The notes below the pieces were generated by a model. That model had not been told where the DNA came from and did no database searches. It worked only from the letters and a program-made list of their open reading frames with translations. Shown piece by piece: positions 21,965 through 32,543 of a stretch of DNA of 35,974 nucleotides. The position numbers and the translations under genes are program-made. This DNA is from Ophiothrix spiculata (taxonomy: Eukaryota; Echinodermata; Ophiuroidea; Amphilepidida; Ophiotrichidae). The stretch lies in assembly GCA_000969725.1 (NCBI GenBank), contig JXSR01S005783.1. One strand, 5' to 3'. Each line of letters opens with the position of its first letter. Position 1 is the first letter of the stretch.

Positions 21965-23068
21965 TTTGCTAACGTTTTGTGATGCAGTATCAACATTTCA
22001 ATCGCAGTACAGCAACTGGCCTGCCGACTTTCTTTCAGTTGTGATAACCTCATCTCTAGTGGCACTGGTCCGATTTAAACTTTAGTTTACACTAATCAAG
22101 AATCAAGGGGAAGGAAAAGGAAAGCAGAGAGTAGACATGGCAGAGAGATAATAAAGAAATAAATAAACAAGTAAATAAATAAATACAATATGTGCACATG
22201 AGACTATCTATGTTTTTTTTTTTATTATTACTTCTCTTTATTTATTTTAGTAAATGACAAAACATCACTGTGACAAAACATATAAAATATCTATAGGGCT
22301 ACATTGTAGGCCTAATTTATTTAGTGACAAATCATATAAAACATAATCATAATGTCATGTCAGGCAGCTGGTGATCTTATACACTTTTCCACAAAAATGA
22401 ATCTTGGACAAGGAATACTAAAAGTATATGGTAGGCCTATAATTAGTTTGTTTTCTTTTTTGTCCCAGAATGGAGAATCCTACACAAAGTGACGAATTAA
22501 AAACTTTAAGAATTGGTATAGATGGTATTATTGTTGGGCATGATTTCATTTTACATATTCTATTAAGTTTTCATCATTTTGTTTTCTTCATTATTATTCC
22601 TTGAGGGAATGTGGTTATGGTATTTGGTAATCCAAGGAGTTCCTTTTACCTCGAAAAACTTACTTGCCTTGTAAAAAAGTTTTTCTCAAACTCATATGCA
22701 TTGACATTGGTTTGTTTTCTTTGTATTTGTTGATAATTTAAAGAGTATCTTGAACCCATCTTGAATCATTTTCATAAATATCTGTGACAGATATTTATGA
22801 AAATGATCATCTGTCCTGATTTAAGGAATATTTACGATTCCAACCCCTTTTAAAAAGCTGAACCCCAGCCCACGTTACTCCTGTTACGTCAACCTGTAAA
22901 AATGAACTGTGACGGAACTGTGACGGAACTATGAGATTACCTACAAGCTATTGTTTGATTGCCTACGAGCTATAATAGAGTTGCGTAATGAAAACAAGAT
23001 CGAGAAACGTGCGTTTTTATCGGTTACCGTTTTATTCCCTATTTTTATCTCGATTCAAGAATCATAAA
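21965..23068. promoter_or_regulatory. Divergent promoter between Nudix-like gene and ZNHIT3
   Basis: The 1.1 kb separating two oppositely directed start codons must contain both promoters. Visible elements are a TTACGTCAA CRE/ATF-like site with repeated GTGACGGAACT (about 22884-22930), and a perfect 20-bp inverted repeat (22765-22807). No TATA box can be assigned with confidence. The part at 22141-22760 is AT-rich with no further signal seen. Confidence 0.55.
22765..22807. promoter_or_regulatory. Perfect 20-bp inverted repeat
   Basis: ATCATTTTCATAAATATCTG, spacer TGA, CAGATATTTATGAAAATGAT. The centre CTGTGACAG resembles TALE-homeodomain (TGACAG) sites. It lies 260 bp upstream of the ZNHIT3 start. 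It could be a regulatory palindrome or a small element relic. Confidence 0.75.
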
Positions 23069-23148
23069 ATGCCTTCGATCACTGGAACATGTGATGTTTG
23101 TTCAGAAGCTTCCGCTAAATATCGGTGTCCAACATGTGAAATTTTGTA
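23069..23148 (+). CDS. ZNHIT3: ZNHIT3 exon 1 (start codon, first half of HIT zinc finger)
   Basis: First coding exon of a zinc finger HIT domain-containing protein 3 homologue. The ATG has an A at -3, and the exon ends in TTGTA before the donor GTAAGT (phase 2). It encodes MPSITGTCDVC followed by YRCPTCEIL, the first two Cys pairs (CxxC and CxxC) of the zf-HIT fold. In the known family this treble-clef finger binds two zinc ions and mediates protein contacts; ZNHIT3 (TRIP3) acts with NUFIP1 in box C/D snoRNP assembly and was first found as a thyroid-receptor interactor. The start agrees with the short N terminus usual in the family. The gene is head to head with the Nudix-like gene, whose start is 1.1 kb away on the other strand. 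Confidence 0.93.
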
Positions 23149-23439
23149 GTAAGTACAATTTGAAATCATTATAATGCTGGTGGCCAATTTTGCCAAAGTT
23201 CAACAACACAGAATGAATGTGTGCTACAGTCTATCTTCGAAATAAGCTCCCCGTTTCGCGGGTTTTTTACTCATTAACGCGTGTTGTCATATAGTACTCT
23301 GCGGCATACGCGACAGACTGCAATTCACGCAGTTGCATGTGATAGATTGAAAAATTGACCAGTCAAAACGATCGTCATGCGTCAGCTGTGTCAGGTGATT
23401 TAAATCCTGAATTACGCATACGCACAAACTGCGTAGAAC

Positions 23440-23796
23440 TTAAAGGGGCAATTCATGATCCACTTTTCACCCTCAAGGTCACCTCTATCAAAACCGAGTT
23501 TTTTAGCTTATAAGAATCGTCAATTGCTATATGTTACGATCCCCAAACCATTCTTTCATACGTGTTTGCATTTGTGAGAAAATGTGTAATTTTCTAATTA
23601 TTGTCGGGGCCCCGACAGTAATTACAACGCTGCAGCCTATGGGGATTTTCAAAATGCTGAAAAGCTTGTAACTTGGAAACGAATGGTTGGAATCAAGTGA
23701 AATTTTCAGTATATATTTATGATGTACTCTTTTTCTTATTTAGCTAGAAAACAGGCGAGGTTTTTGTCTCATCAAAATCATGAATTGCACCTTTAA
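23440..23796. mobile_element. TTAA-type MITE, first of a tandem pair
   Basis: TTAAAGGGGCAATTCATGAT at the left, ATCATGAATTGCACCTTTAA at the right. Carries a GTCGGGGCCCCGAC palindrome near 23604. In ZNHIT3 intron 1. Confidence 0.85.
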
Positions 23797-24097
23797 AGGG
23801 GCAATTCATGATCCACTTTTCACCCTCAATCAAGTTTGAGTCTTTTAGCTTATACGAACCCTCAACTGGTATATGATACAATCCCAAAACCATTCTTTCA
23901 TATGAGCTTGCATTGTCGGGGCCCCGACAGTAATTACAACAGAGTAGCCTATGGGGATTTTCAAAATGCTGAAAAGTTTGTAACTTGGAAACAAACAGTC
24001 GGAATCAAGTGAAATTTTCAGTATATATTTATTTTATACTCTTCTTTACATTTAGCTAAAAAAGAGGCCACATCAAAATCATAAATTGCACCTTTAA
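23793..24097. mobile_element. TTAA-type MITE, second of a tandem pair
   Basis: Begins at the TTTAA shared with the preceding copy and ends AAATTGCACCTTTAA. Same interior including GTCGGGGCCCCGAC (about 23915), with a deletion after it relative to copy one. Confidence 0.85.
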
Positions 24098-24420
24098 GGC
24101 ACAATTGTTTGAATATTCTGGACGCGATTTTCAGGGAGCTTATTTATAAGAAAAGAGAAATAAAAATTGAAGTAAAACTAATGTTAGCAACATTTTTGTG
24201 AAAACGGCAAAGTTCACTCCATTGAAAATATGTTACAGTCGCGCTTTGTTTATCTCTCACTCGATCGTGAGAAATTACCCACAATGCACGCTGATTCTGA
24301 ATTTGCGAAAGGGCTTATGTTACATGTACTTTGATGAAACAAAATGAATTGACACTGACAAATATATCTTTCATAGTTGTTTAACAAATTGATTGATTTA
24401 TTTTTTTGTTCGATTTTCAG

Positions 24421-24452
24421 CTGCTCATTGACTTGCTTCAAAGGACATAAAG
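24421..24452 (+). CDS. ZNHIT3: ZNHIT3 exon 2 (second half of HIT finger)
   Basis: A 32-nt exon between a strong acceptor (CGATTTTCAG) and donor GTACGT. Spliced to exon 1 it completes a Tyr codon and reads YCSLTCFKGHK. This supplies the CxxxC and H of the zf-HIT motif, giving the canonical CxxC-YRCPxC-YCSxxCxxxH order across the junction. It exits in phase 1. Too short to show as an open frame by itself; recognised by motif and phase. Confidence 0.92.
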
Positions 24453-25039
24453 GTACGTTATTCAGTGAACTTATAATTTCATGTTGTGATCATGAACTCA
24501 GCAAAAATGTATGAGTGCAAAAAAAAAAGGCACATAGTTGTTAATTAAGTGCTACATTTGGCACATGAAGCAATGGCAGATTGTGCTTGGACTCCCTCAA
24601 GCTTAGTTTTAAGGATTTTGGAACTGGAGACAACTTTCTCAAAATAATTGTCACGGAAAATAGATGGTTTTAACTTGAACCAGGACAGGACCGAGAGCAT
24701 ATGATGAGGCCTACATCTAGATGTTTCCTAAAAATATTCATTTCACATATTAATATGGTACAATTATGATTATTTTAGAAGGACATGGATTGTCAACTTA
24801 AACATCATCCAGTAGACTTTCATTTAGGCCCTATTATCCTACTTGCATCTGTGTAAAGTATTATTTTCGCAGTATGTCTCTATGCGTAACCGAATCTTGG
24901 CATTTGGAGTTGATTTTAGCTTGTTGTATTACATGGGACAGTATACAAAGTCTGATATCTCTCCTGTAAATCTATGATTTTAACATAGACTCTAAAAGTA
25001 TGGTTTAAAACCATTTGGTTTATTTTTATTCGCATTTAG

Positions 25040-25126
25040 GGTCTTGCCAAACAATTGAGAAACCAGATGTTGGGACCAAGGGTAATGGATCATCAAACAG
25101 CCTCACACACAGACAAAAAGATAAAG
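25040..25126 (+). CDS. ZNHIT3: ZNHIT3 exon 3 (last finger Cys and linker)
   Basis: 87-nt exon with acceptor CGCATTTAG and donor GTAAAT, entering and leaving in phase 1. It begins GSCQTIEKP, where the Cys is the last ligand of the HIT finger (HKGSC), then continues into a polar Ser/Asn/Gly-rich linker ending HRQKDK. The linker is poorly conserved in the family, so this exon is placed by splice signals, phase and the terminal Cys. Confidence 0.88.
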
Positions 25127-25752
25127 GTAAATTGAATGCCATGCACAATCGGATTCCTATTAAACTTTAAATCTTATGTACATTTTGTTAGCTTAAGGTA
25201 ATCTGATATGTCAGAATGTACATAGCTCTATTCGTGGGTGTCGTATGAACTTATGAATAAGTGTCATTTTAAAGCTGAATTTTTTTTTTTGAATTCGCAA
25301 TAAAACAAATTTCACCAAGGGATGACTTTACTAGATGTATTTGGAGGATGTCACAATATATTTACCTGCCTCTTTGTGTGTTTTTCAGATTTTGATATAG
25401 CGATTGGGTAGTTTTCAAAACAGATGACGCTTCAAATTTGCCTATATTTATTGTATTTTTGGGAAATTTGCTCAAAAAGTACCCAATTTTACTACAATTT
25501 ATTTCCTGTCTGTTAAAACTATACTGATAGGTTCCCCATCAGTCTACAATCGTACAAGCTTTTGGAATCGACCCGTCTTACAGCTAGGATGGATTCTTGC
25601 ATAATCTCTTACCAAAACAAATAGAATGCCGAGAATGAAGATATTTTTCTTCGTTCTCCAAAATAAATTTAACTGTTGAGTGTTGTAGTTACAGTATTAA
25701 TTTTATTTTGATGAAATATAATGCTGCATGCTTGCAAGTTGAGTCCGGGGGG

Positions 25753-25952
25753 NNNNNNNNNNNNNNNNNNNNNNNNNNNNNNNNNNNNNNNNNNNNNNNN
25801 NNNNNNNNNNNNNNNNNNNNNNNNNNNNNNNNNNNNNNNNNNNNNNNNNNNNNNNNNNNNNNNNNNNNNNNNNNNNNNNNNNNNNNNNNNNNNNNNNNNN
25901 NNNNNNNNNNNNNNNNNNNNNNNNNNNNNNNNNNNNNNNNNNNNNNNNNNNN
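25753..25952. other. Assembly gap (200 N) inside a foldback element
   Basis: Exactly 200 N, probably of nominal length. The right flank to 26062 matches the inverse of the poly-G foldback at 1230-1345, and the left flank ends in a G tract. In ZNHIT3 intron 3. Confidence 0.95.
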
Positions 25953-26062
25953 TATAGAGATGGGTCACAAAATCACGCTTTTTGAGGTATAGAGATGGTC
26001 AAAATTCTGAAGTCTACTTTGAGCATCCCCGTACAATTTTTTTAAGACCCCCCCCCCCCGGG
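25953..26062. mobile_element. Poly-C foldback element, one arm
   Basis: TATAGAGATGGGTCACAAAA, GAAGTCTACTTTGAGCATCC and CCGTACAATTTTTTTAAG then poly-C are the reverse complement of 1235-1345. It ends about 100 bp before ZNHIT3 exon 4. Confidence 0.8.
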
Positions 26063-26160
26063 AGTTGAGTATCAGGAAAGATCTAAGCATTGTTTAAAAA
26101 TCACCCAAAGTTACCCCACTCTATCCGTATGACAGATATATTTGATTTCCACCATTTCAG

Positions 26161-26247
26161 AGGATGGTGAAGTGTCCGATGAGGGGAGTGATGATGAAGA
26201 AATGGAAGATGAAGACAGAGTACCTCTTGAAAGATTACAGAGATTAG
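26161..26247 (+). CDS. ZNHIT3: ZNHIT3 exon 4 (acidic linker and start of C-terminal domain)
   Basis: 87-nt exon, acceptor ACCATTTCAG and donor GTAAGT, phase 1 in and out, with the same length and phase as exon 3. It encodes an acidic stretch (EDGEVSDEGSDDEEMEDED) followed by RVPLERLQRLG. The latter matches the family segment leading into the C-terminal helical domain that contacts NUFIP1 in the human and yeast (Hit1-Rsa1) complexes. Confidence 0.9.
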   Translation, partial: RMVKCPMRGVMMKKWKMKTEYLLKDYRD

Positions 26248-26401
26248 GTAAGTGCCAAGGTTTTTTAAACCGGGGATAGTTTCGGATAAAACAAGGATGG
26301 GAGGGCCCTGGGGGGTGGGGGGGGGGGGGGGGCTGAAATTTGGTTTGGGTAGGGCACACATTTCACACATTGCAGGTCACTTCATAGGATCCCATTTCAA
26401 A

Positions 26402-26634
26402 TACTGTATATATTATAAGTGGTATTTTTCGCGCTATATTTATGTTCACGCTTTTCGCGCAAAATTAATTTAGCTCGAAAATAAATGCTCCGCGAAAATT
26501 AATGTGCATTAGTTACAAAGGAAATCCCGTACTCGGCCAATGTTCACGTGCACAAAAATAAAAACGTGCGAAATGATCCAAAATTGGCTGTGCGCGAAAA
26601 TTACTGAGCGCAAAAATATTGGCGTTTACAGTAT
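26402..26634. mobile_element. CGCGAAA-type MITE (233 bp)
   Basis: Starts TACTGTA and ends TACAGTA, with many TTTTCGCGC / GCGCGAAAA stretches in inverted orientation. Intron 4 of ZNHIT3. Confidence 0.75.
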
Positions 26635-27150
26635 AGCCTCTGCCCACACCAAACTTCACTACAAAAGCTGTTTATCAACCAATTAATTGTGTAAAGCCAT
26701 TTAAAGGTAGGTATTCTGATCAAAGTATTCTCTGATCTGGTGACAAATATAACATACACTTTTTTCATATTTGAATGAAGGGCTACCACCTACATAAAGC
26801 AATATTGTAAAGTTTCATTCGCATACCTTGAGCGGAATTAATGCTACAGGCAAAAGTTTGTCTGCGTGTGGCCAATAGAAACCTATATAATATTTATTTT
26901 TGTTAACAAAATATTCAAGTAATTTAACACTTTATTTATTTATATCTTTGATAAAACATAATATGGGCACAAAAATTTACAGTGGTTATGAGAAAAATGT
27001 GCGCTTTCATGTGGTATAAAAATTTTCAATTTTATTTTGTGAGTGAAATTGGTCAGAATACACTACTCACCTTAAAATTCACTGTACTAAATGTGGTATT
27101 GACAGACTTACCTTCAACTAATTTTGTATACTACTATCATTATTTTATAG

Positions 27151-27341
27151 GTGATTCAGAAGAATTAAAGGATATATTACTCAACCCCCACCTTCGACAA
27201 ATACTCTCTCATTTGGACCGGACGGACAATAAAGAAAAGGCTATTGCCGATGCCATGCAAGAGCCATTATTCATAGAATTTGCTGATGAGTGTCTTAAAG
27301 TTGTCGAACCAAACGATGAAAGAGCTATGGATAGCACATAG
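27151..27341 (+). CDS. ZNHIT3: ZNHIT3 exon 5 (C-terminal domain, stop)
   Basis: Terminal coding exon after acceptor TATTTTATAG. It encodes DSEELKDILLNPHLRQIL, then MQEPLFIEFADECLKVVEP, and ends at TAG 27339-27341. LLNPHLRQ and MQEPLFIEFAD are hallmark stretches of the ZNHIT3 C-terminal helices. The five exons sum to 477 nt (158 residues plus stop), very close to the roughly 155 residues of vertebrate ZNHIT3, so the gene is complete. No convincing AATAAA lies close downstream; a reverse-transcriptase remnant starts 14 nt after the stop. Confidence 0.95.
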
Positions 27342-27354
27342 AATTTACAAATAG

Positions 27355-27405
27355 ATGGACCAAGGATTGAACCTTGTGGGACACAGCTCATTTTTATTAC
27401 AAGTT
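27355..27405 (-). mobile_element. Reverse-transcriptase motif remnant
   Basis: The minus strand encodes SCVPQGSILGP, the highly conserved (S)GVPQGSILGP turn of non-LTR reverse transcriptases. Outside about 12 residues the similarity ends (SICKFYV follows in place of LLF.IYIND), so it is a short remnant. It starts 14 nt beyond the ZNHIT3 stop and so probably lies in the 3' UTR. Confidence 0.65.
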
Positions 27406-29109
27406 TCATGTCATTTCATCATGTTTATCTATGGCAGGCAGTTAAATAGTGGACATTAGTTGTCGCAGATTTTAATGGCTATTAGTTGTCAGAAGTTAAG
27501 CATATTTACATAATTGTTTTATTGGGTTGTTACGAAGCAATTCATGTTTTGGGTGACAACATGTTTCTGCCTCCAAAAAATAACAAAGTACTTCATCTCA
27601 GTTGCAAAACAAAATTGTCTAGCCCAACTAAGATTGAGATTGAATGCACAATTTATATTAACATTGTGACGAAATTTTATATGAGCTAGCATACAAAATC
27701 CAGAACATAATCCAGCAACTCTGATTAACATTCTTGCTTTAATGGAAGTGCTAGCCATATATTATTCACCCATGAAATAGCAATGGGGAAATTTCAGATG
27801 GATGTAAAAAAATGCCGAAAATATTAAATCAGGATTGAAATTAAGTTGTATTGATATCAACACCAAAGAGAATATTTGAGGGATAATGGATTTATTAGCT
27901 ACCAGATGATGTTTGGTGAAACAAGTCCTCATTAGATTATATTCATCATAGCTTCAATTTTCACAAGCAAGGTATCATTTGAAAGCTTACTACATAATTC
28001 CCTTTCAAATGACAGTAAAATTTGAAAGTAAACTACTTGTACCTTTTTATGTAACATATCACATATATCTACTTTTTTCCGAAAATGCTAATGTCTTCAA
28101 ACAAAATTTTGTATTGAGTACAAGATGATGTCGATTTCTTGGTAGAGACTGATATTGCACATGTTGCGTGTGATTGAGAAATGTGCCAACATGAAACATG
28201 TTTATGCTGGTTCCCTGCGCCTTTGGGTTTCACACTCACCAAAGACGCAGGTACAGGAAAATCAATCTCAATCATTCATTGGCTTGTGCTCTGCGCCGTG
28301 TGCATGAAAAGTTGTTATTGGCGAATGTTTACACAACGTTCATTATTGCGTGCACAAAGGCATAGTGTCATGCGAGTGTGTAACATCACGGGCGCAAGTA
28401 AACAACAACTTCTTTACCAATGCATTGAACTAATGCGTAAGTACAATGTATTTGGATACAGTGAGTGTCAGGCTGAGGTGAGGCCTGACACTTAGTCACG
28501 ATCGTTACTGATTATGGGTAGCCTGTACCTGCGGTCTTGGATGGACTGAGCCAATAGCGAAGTTCCAAGATCGAGGGAACCAGCGTAGAAACATGTTATG
28601 CATTGGCACGTGTGCTGTTGGTTATGAAAATTTTCTTTTAAATAGCCTATAATGATGTACACTGAATTTTTGAGATTTATGTGAAGCTGCATGTCAAATG
28701 CTAAGTCTTCAAACATATCTAAGCTGGAAATTGACCAAACAATCGATATACTGTGTTTGTTTGTGTAGTTTTTATGTGCAAGTTATGTTGCTTTAACGAT
28801 TTGCATTTAAAATGCGAATTCACCATGCAACATTTAGTTCAGTTATGAAAATTATCAAAATATGGCTATTTTAAGACATTTTCTTAACGACACATATGCC
28901 TTACGTTGGCTCATGTTTTTTGAGCGCACGCAACACAGACACAAACACAGTCTGAAAAGGATAACTTACCATGGCAACTGGTTCTCCTATTCTACAGTCT
29001 GTCCAGTCTGTCTGTGGACCACTAACCCGTTTGTTAACAGTTCCTTGTTTTGTAGACCTAAGATCAGTCTGTTAACGGTTTACTATTCCATAAACCAGTA
29101 TGTTTTCAC
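27406..29109. other. Downstream of ZNHIT3, no gene recognised
   Basis: Several frames of 60-104 codons occur but none shows a family, splice context or composition shift. The longest (28181-28495, plus) contains DAGTGKS, a P-loop-like string without other helicase or ATPase motifs. A hairpin with arms AGTGTCAGGC / GCCTGACACT lies at about 28463-28493. Confidence 0.45.
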
Positions 29110-29475
29110 TATACTCTGTAAATCTTGAAGTATGCAACAAGCAGCCGATTAACACACAAAAACCAAAATGACCATAATAGTCCATCTTTTCCAAATAAAA
29201 AAGATTTACTCAATCTTGCTAAATATTCATTTAAAATTATTTTCAAAGTTTGTCCATGTGATATCAACAACATTAGTCACAAATAATACCAAAATTATGA
29301 ATGATTCATGTACACAATTATTAATACGCAGTGATTTGGTCTTAATCAATCATTGCTAGTCTCTTACACAATACAAAACCACCAGTTCACAATGTTAGAG
29401 AATACAAGGAATGTGCTGTGAATCTTGTGGCAGAGTTTGATTGTTTGTTGCATACTTCAAGGTTTACAGAGTATA
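29110..29475. mobile_element. Element with 31-bp inverted ends
   Basis: TATACTCTGTAAATCTTGAA then GTATGCAACAA on the left; TTGTTGCATAC then TTCAAGGTTTACAGAGTATA on the right. The 366-bp span has no coding motif. Confidence 0.75.
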
Positions 29476-29539
29476 GACTATTGTTTCATTTTTAGCTACA
29501 GGTAGTAGCTTTGGTGGTCTGAGGTAAGTACTTATCTCA

Positions 29540-30133
29540 GCCCCGGGGGGTACTCAGATTTGGTTTGGGTAGGGACGTGCCTCTGGGAAATTTGGAAAGC
29601 CACCCATCCAAATACCAATTTTTTAGAAAAATTGACCCATCCATATACCAAATCAGGGGTGTGATTCGTCAGGATTTTTCCTGATTTCAGGATTTTTTAT
29701 GTAGATTTCAGGATTTTTTATGTAGATTTCAGGACTTTTTAAAAATAAATTTATGCAATTTTATTTGTTTTCAGCCCGGTATGGGCATTTTAGACCAATT
29801 TTACATTGTTTTTCAGGATTTTTCACAACATTTAGGATTTTTTTTCTAAAAACCCAATCACACCCCCTGACCAAATCTTCTAAATTTTGAGCCAATTTAA
29901 TCAAAAATCTCATTTTTTCTGTCAAAATTTGCTCTATTTTGGCAAAATTTGCTAAGATTTTGAGAAGAAATGTCAACATTTGCGGTATTTGGTGCAAATT
30001 TCTGAAAATTTTGAAAAGAGAACCCATCAAAATACCACATTTTGCGAAGAAAAAGGAATACCAGAAAACCTGATTTTGCTACCCGAATTTGCGACATGTC
30101 CCCATAACCCATTTTGTACTAAGTAGCCCCCCG
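29540..30133. mobile_element. Foldback element with CCCCGGGGGG ends and nested MITE
   Basis: Left GCCCCGGGGGGTACTCAGAT, right TACTAAGTAGCCCCCCGG. Inner arms also pair (CCATCCAAATACCA / CCATCAAAATACCA families, TTGGTTTGGGTAGG / CTACCCGAA). Interrupted by the element at 29656-29867. Confidence 0.72.
29656..29867. mobile_element. Nested MITE with GGGGTGTGATT ends
   Basis: GGGGTGTGATT on the left pairs with AATCACACCCC on the right, with flanking TCA / TGA. Inside are repeats of TTTCAGGATTTTTTATGTAG. It splits the 29540-30133 element, so it is younger. Confidence 0.8.
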
Positions 30134-30181
30134 GTGTCTGCCCACACTTGTGTCTGATTCACAAACATTATATTGAAATAA

Positions 30182-30532
30182 GGCCTTTAAAAAATATTGT
30201 TTGATTGACGTAACCCGACGACCCTAAATTTACCACCGACCCTAGATATTTTTATTTTTTCGAGCATGGTAAAAAACCTCCAAATCCCAAATTTGATGGG
30301 AATCGATTCATGGGAGCCCAAGATATGGCTTGCAGAACTTTCAAAATGACAAATAAAAGATGTGTTACAGAAAAAGTGAAGATGTTTTTGTATATGTGCC
30401 ATATATTTTGTGTTCTTTTATGTAAAACATATAGACTTAGAAAATAAAAAATATATAAAAAGAATTCAGACCTACCTACCCTATTTTTTTTTTCTATGTT
30501 ACGCCAATCAAACAATTAATTTTTTTTTGGCC
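30182..30532. mobile_element. Foldback MITE, GGTCGG family
   Basis: GGCC, poly-A, ATTGTTTGATTGACGTAACC and CGACGACCCTA on the left; CTACCTACCCTA, GTTACGCCAATCAAACAAT, poly-T and GGCC on the right. Confidence 0.78.
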
Positions 30533-30774
30533 TAATTGGTGGGGAATACCTGGGAAGAGATTTAAATTTGTTATTCTCTTCACAGATAATACTAAAAGAT
30601 TTGATAAAAAAATACAACTCTCGTCTTGGTCTACAAACAAAATAGCTAGGTACCTAGTGCAAAGAAACAATTCATAGATTTTAAAGAATACTCGTTGATT
30701 TGAGCATGCTGAACATAGCCATTGTTCCTGGTTAATTTAATCAACAGCTACCTGAGATAACATATAACTAAAAA

Positions 30775-31145
30775 AGGTTGCTACTGAAAAAAAAAGTTGT
30801 TTGGTTGTCCTCCACCACCCGCCCCTATTTTTCAAAACTGGAAAAAAGTTTTTCTGTACAAAAGTATACCGCGCCTAATTTTCAGCTTTCAAAAGAATGG
30901 TTTTTTTCCCTTTCGAGGATGTTGATCTTTTTGAAAATATTTTTAAGTTGTTGTTTTCATTTTCTTTACATTTCAATACTGTTTTTAAACTTGTATTAAG
31001 AGATTTTTTTGGTACAGTAGACTTATTTGCATCTTTATAGAGGCCATAATTTGGTATCTTTGACTTAGATTTGAAAAAAAATTCAGCCCGCCCCCACACT
31101 TGCTCAAAAAAGGGTGTGGAATTAACAATTAACTTTTTTTTGACC
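30775..31145. mobile_element. Probable foldback MITE related to the GGTCGG family
   Basis: Poly-A then GTTGTTTGGTTGTCC and CACCCGCCCC at the left; CAGCCCGCCCCCACAC, TTAACAATTAAC, poly-T and GACC at the right. Arms less well conserved than in its relatives. Confidence 0.55.
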
Positions 31146-31179
31146 TAAGTAATGTGTTCTGATATAAGTTGCATATATA

Positions 31180-32203
31180 CAGGGTGTCCCTTAAAAAAGG
31201 AAACCGAGATTTGCGCCCTCTGTTCTTGGAAACGGTTGAATGATTTGGAGTACTGTTTTGCTAGATTAATGCACCAGAAAGTCCTCTTTACAACAATACC
31301 AAATATTCCTACGTTGTTAATCTGGTTGAGTAATTACGACCAATTTTATGAATTGTGCATTTTATGCCTTTGTACCACTTTTGGTAGAGTTAACTTCTTC
31401 GTCTTTTGGTGCCATTTGGTGGAAATTTGAAGACTTTGCTGTTAAGCAGGGATGTAAGTGACACAACGTTTAACAACCTGAAGTAGTGTCAGAAAGTCCT
31501 GAAAATGGAGTAAAATCGTCCAAAACTAGGCTGAGAATAAATAAAACAGGGTACATTTTGAAGGGCCTGAATTCGTACATCCATGTGTTAAGGTAGACCA
31601 ACAGGAAATTTCTCTTCGATAATAAATGGCAACTTTATCAAGGCTGCGTATCTGTTCTCATTCAACAAGTAACAAAGAAAACATTTAAAAGATGAACTGC
31701 ATCTTGCAATGCTATTAGCTGGTTTAAATAAAGCATGCACTAACAAAAATACGATATCAAGCTGATGAATGGTTTGAAATTCAATTTTGGGATTGGATTT
31801 TCCATAGCTCGAATAGGAAGCAAATTAATCATGAAATCTCCTTTAAAAACATTCCTGTGTTCAGTTGCACTCTCTGAGTTTAATATTCTAAATCTAGGAA
31901 CAATCCGATATTCAGTCATCCAAAAAAGAGTCTTAAAGGAGTTCTTCTTTCAACACGGCTTAAACTCAAGCACATCATGAGCAAGAAGTTAACGCTACCA
32001 AAAAGTGGTACAAAGGCATAAAATGCACAATTCATAAAATTGGTTGTAATTACTCAACCAGGTTAACAACGTAGGAATATTTGGCATTGTTGTAAAGAGG
32101 ACTTTCTGGTGCATTAATCTAGCAAAACAATACTCCAAATCATTCAACCATTTCCAAGAACAGAGGGCGCAAATCTCGGTTTCCTTTTTTAAGGGACACC
32201 CTG
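31180..32203. mobile_element. Mariner-like element with about 220-bp inverted repeats
   Basis: CAGGGTGTCCCTTAAAAAAG at the left and CTTTTTTAAGGGACACCCTG at the right are perfect inverses, flanked by TA on both sides. The arms continue for about 220 bp (31180-31400 and 31981-32203). The 580-bp middle shows no transposase motif (no recognisable DDD/DDE signature). Matching frames in the two arms are the same sequence read inward. Non-autonomous. Confidence 0.88.
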
Positions 32204-32543
32204 TATAATGACTTGTCATTTTTAACTTCACCTCTGTCTCTCAAGTGATGTCGCCATGAAAACGAAAAAAATAACAAATAAGGTGGAATATCTAGGTCAA
32301 ACGTCTATCCAATCGTAGAATGGTGTATAGACCCTCCCTTGTTCACCACATAATTATGCGACATACCATTTGAGAAAACATGTCACATTGAAAGAATAAA
32401 TTATGCAAATTAAATACATAATTATTTTGTCAATTTGTTCTTATTTCTTTGGGCCAAAGCCCTTACATGTACCATAACCATATACTGTTCTTGATAAATA
32501 AATTGCATCAAAACATAACACATATACATACATCAACCTTTGG

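Noticed and set aside
31152-32231. Two frames beginning YTGCPLKKETEICALCSW
   Set aside because: Identical because they are the two inverted terminal repeats of one element; the protein-like look is repeated sequence.
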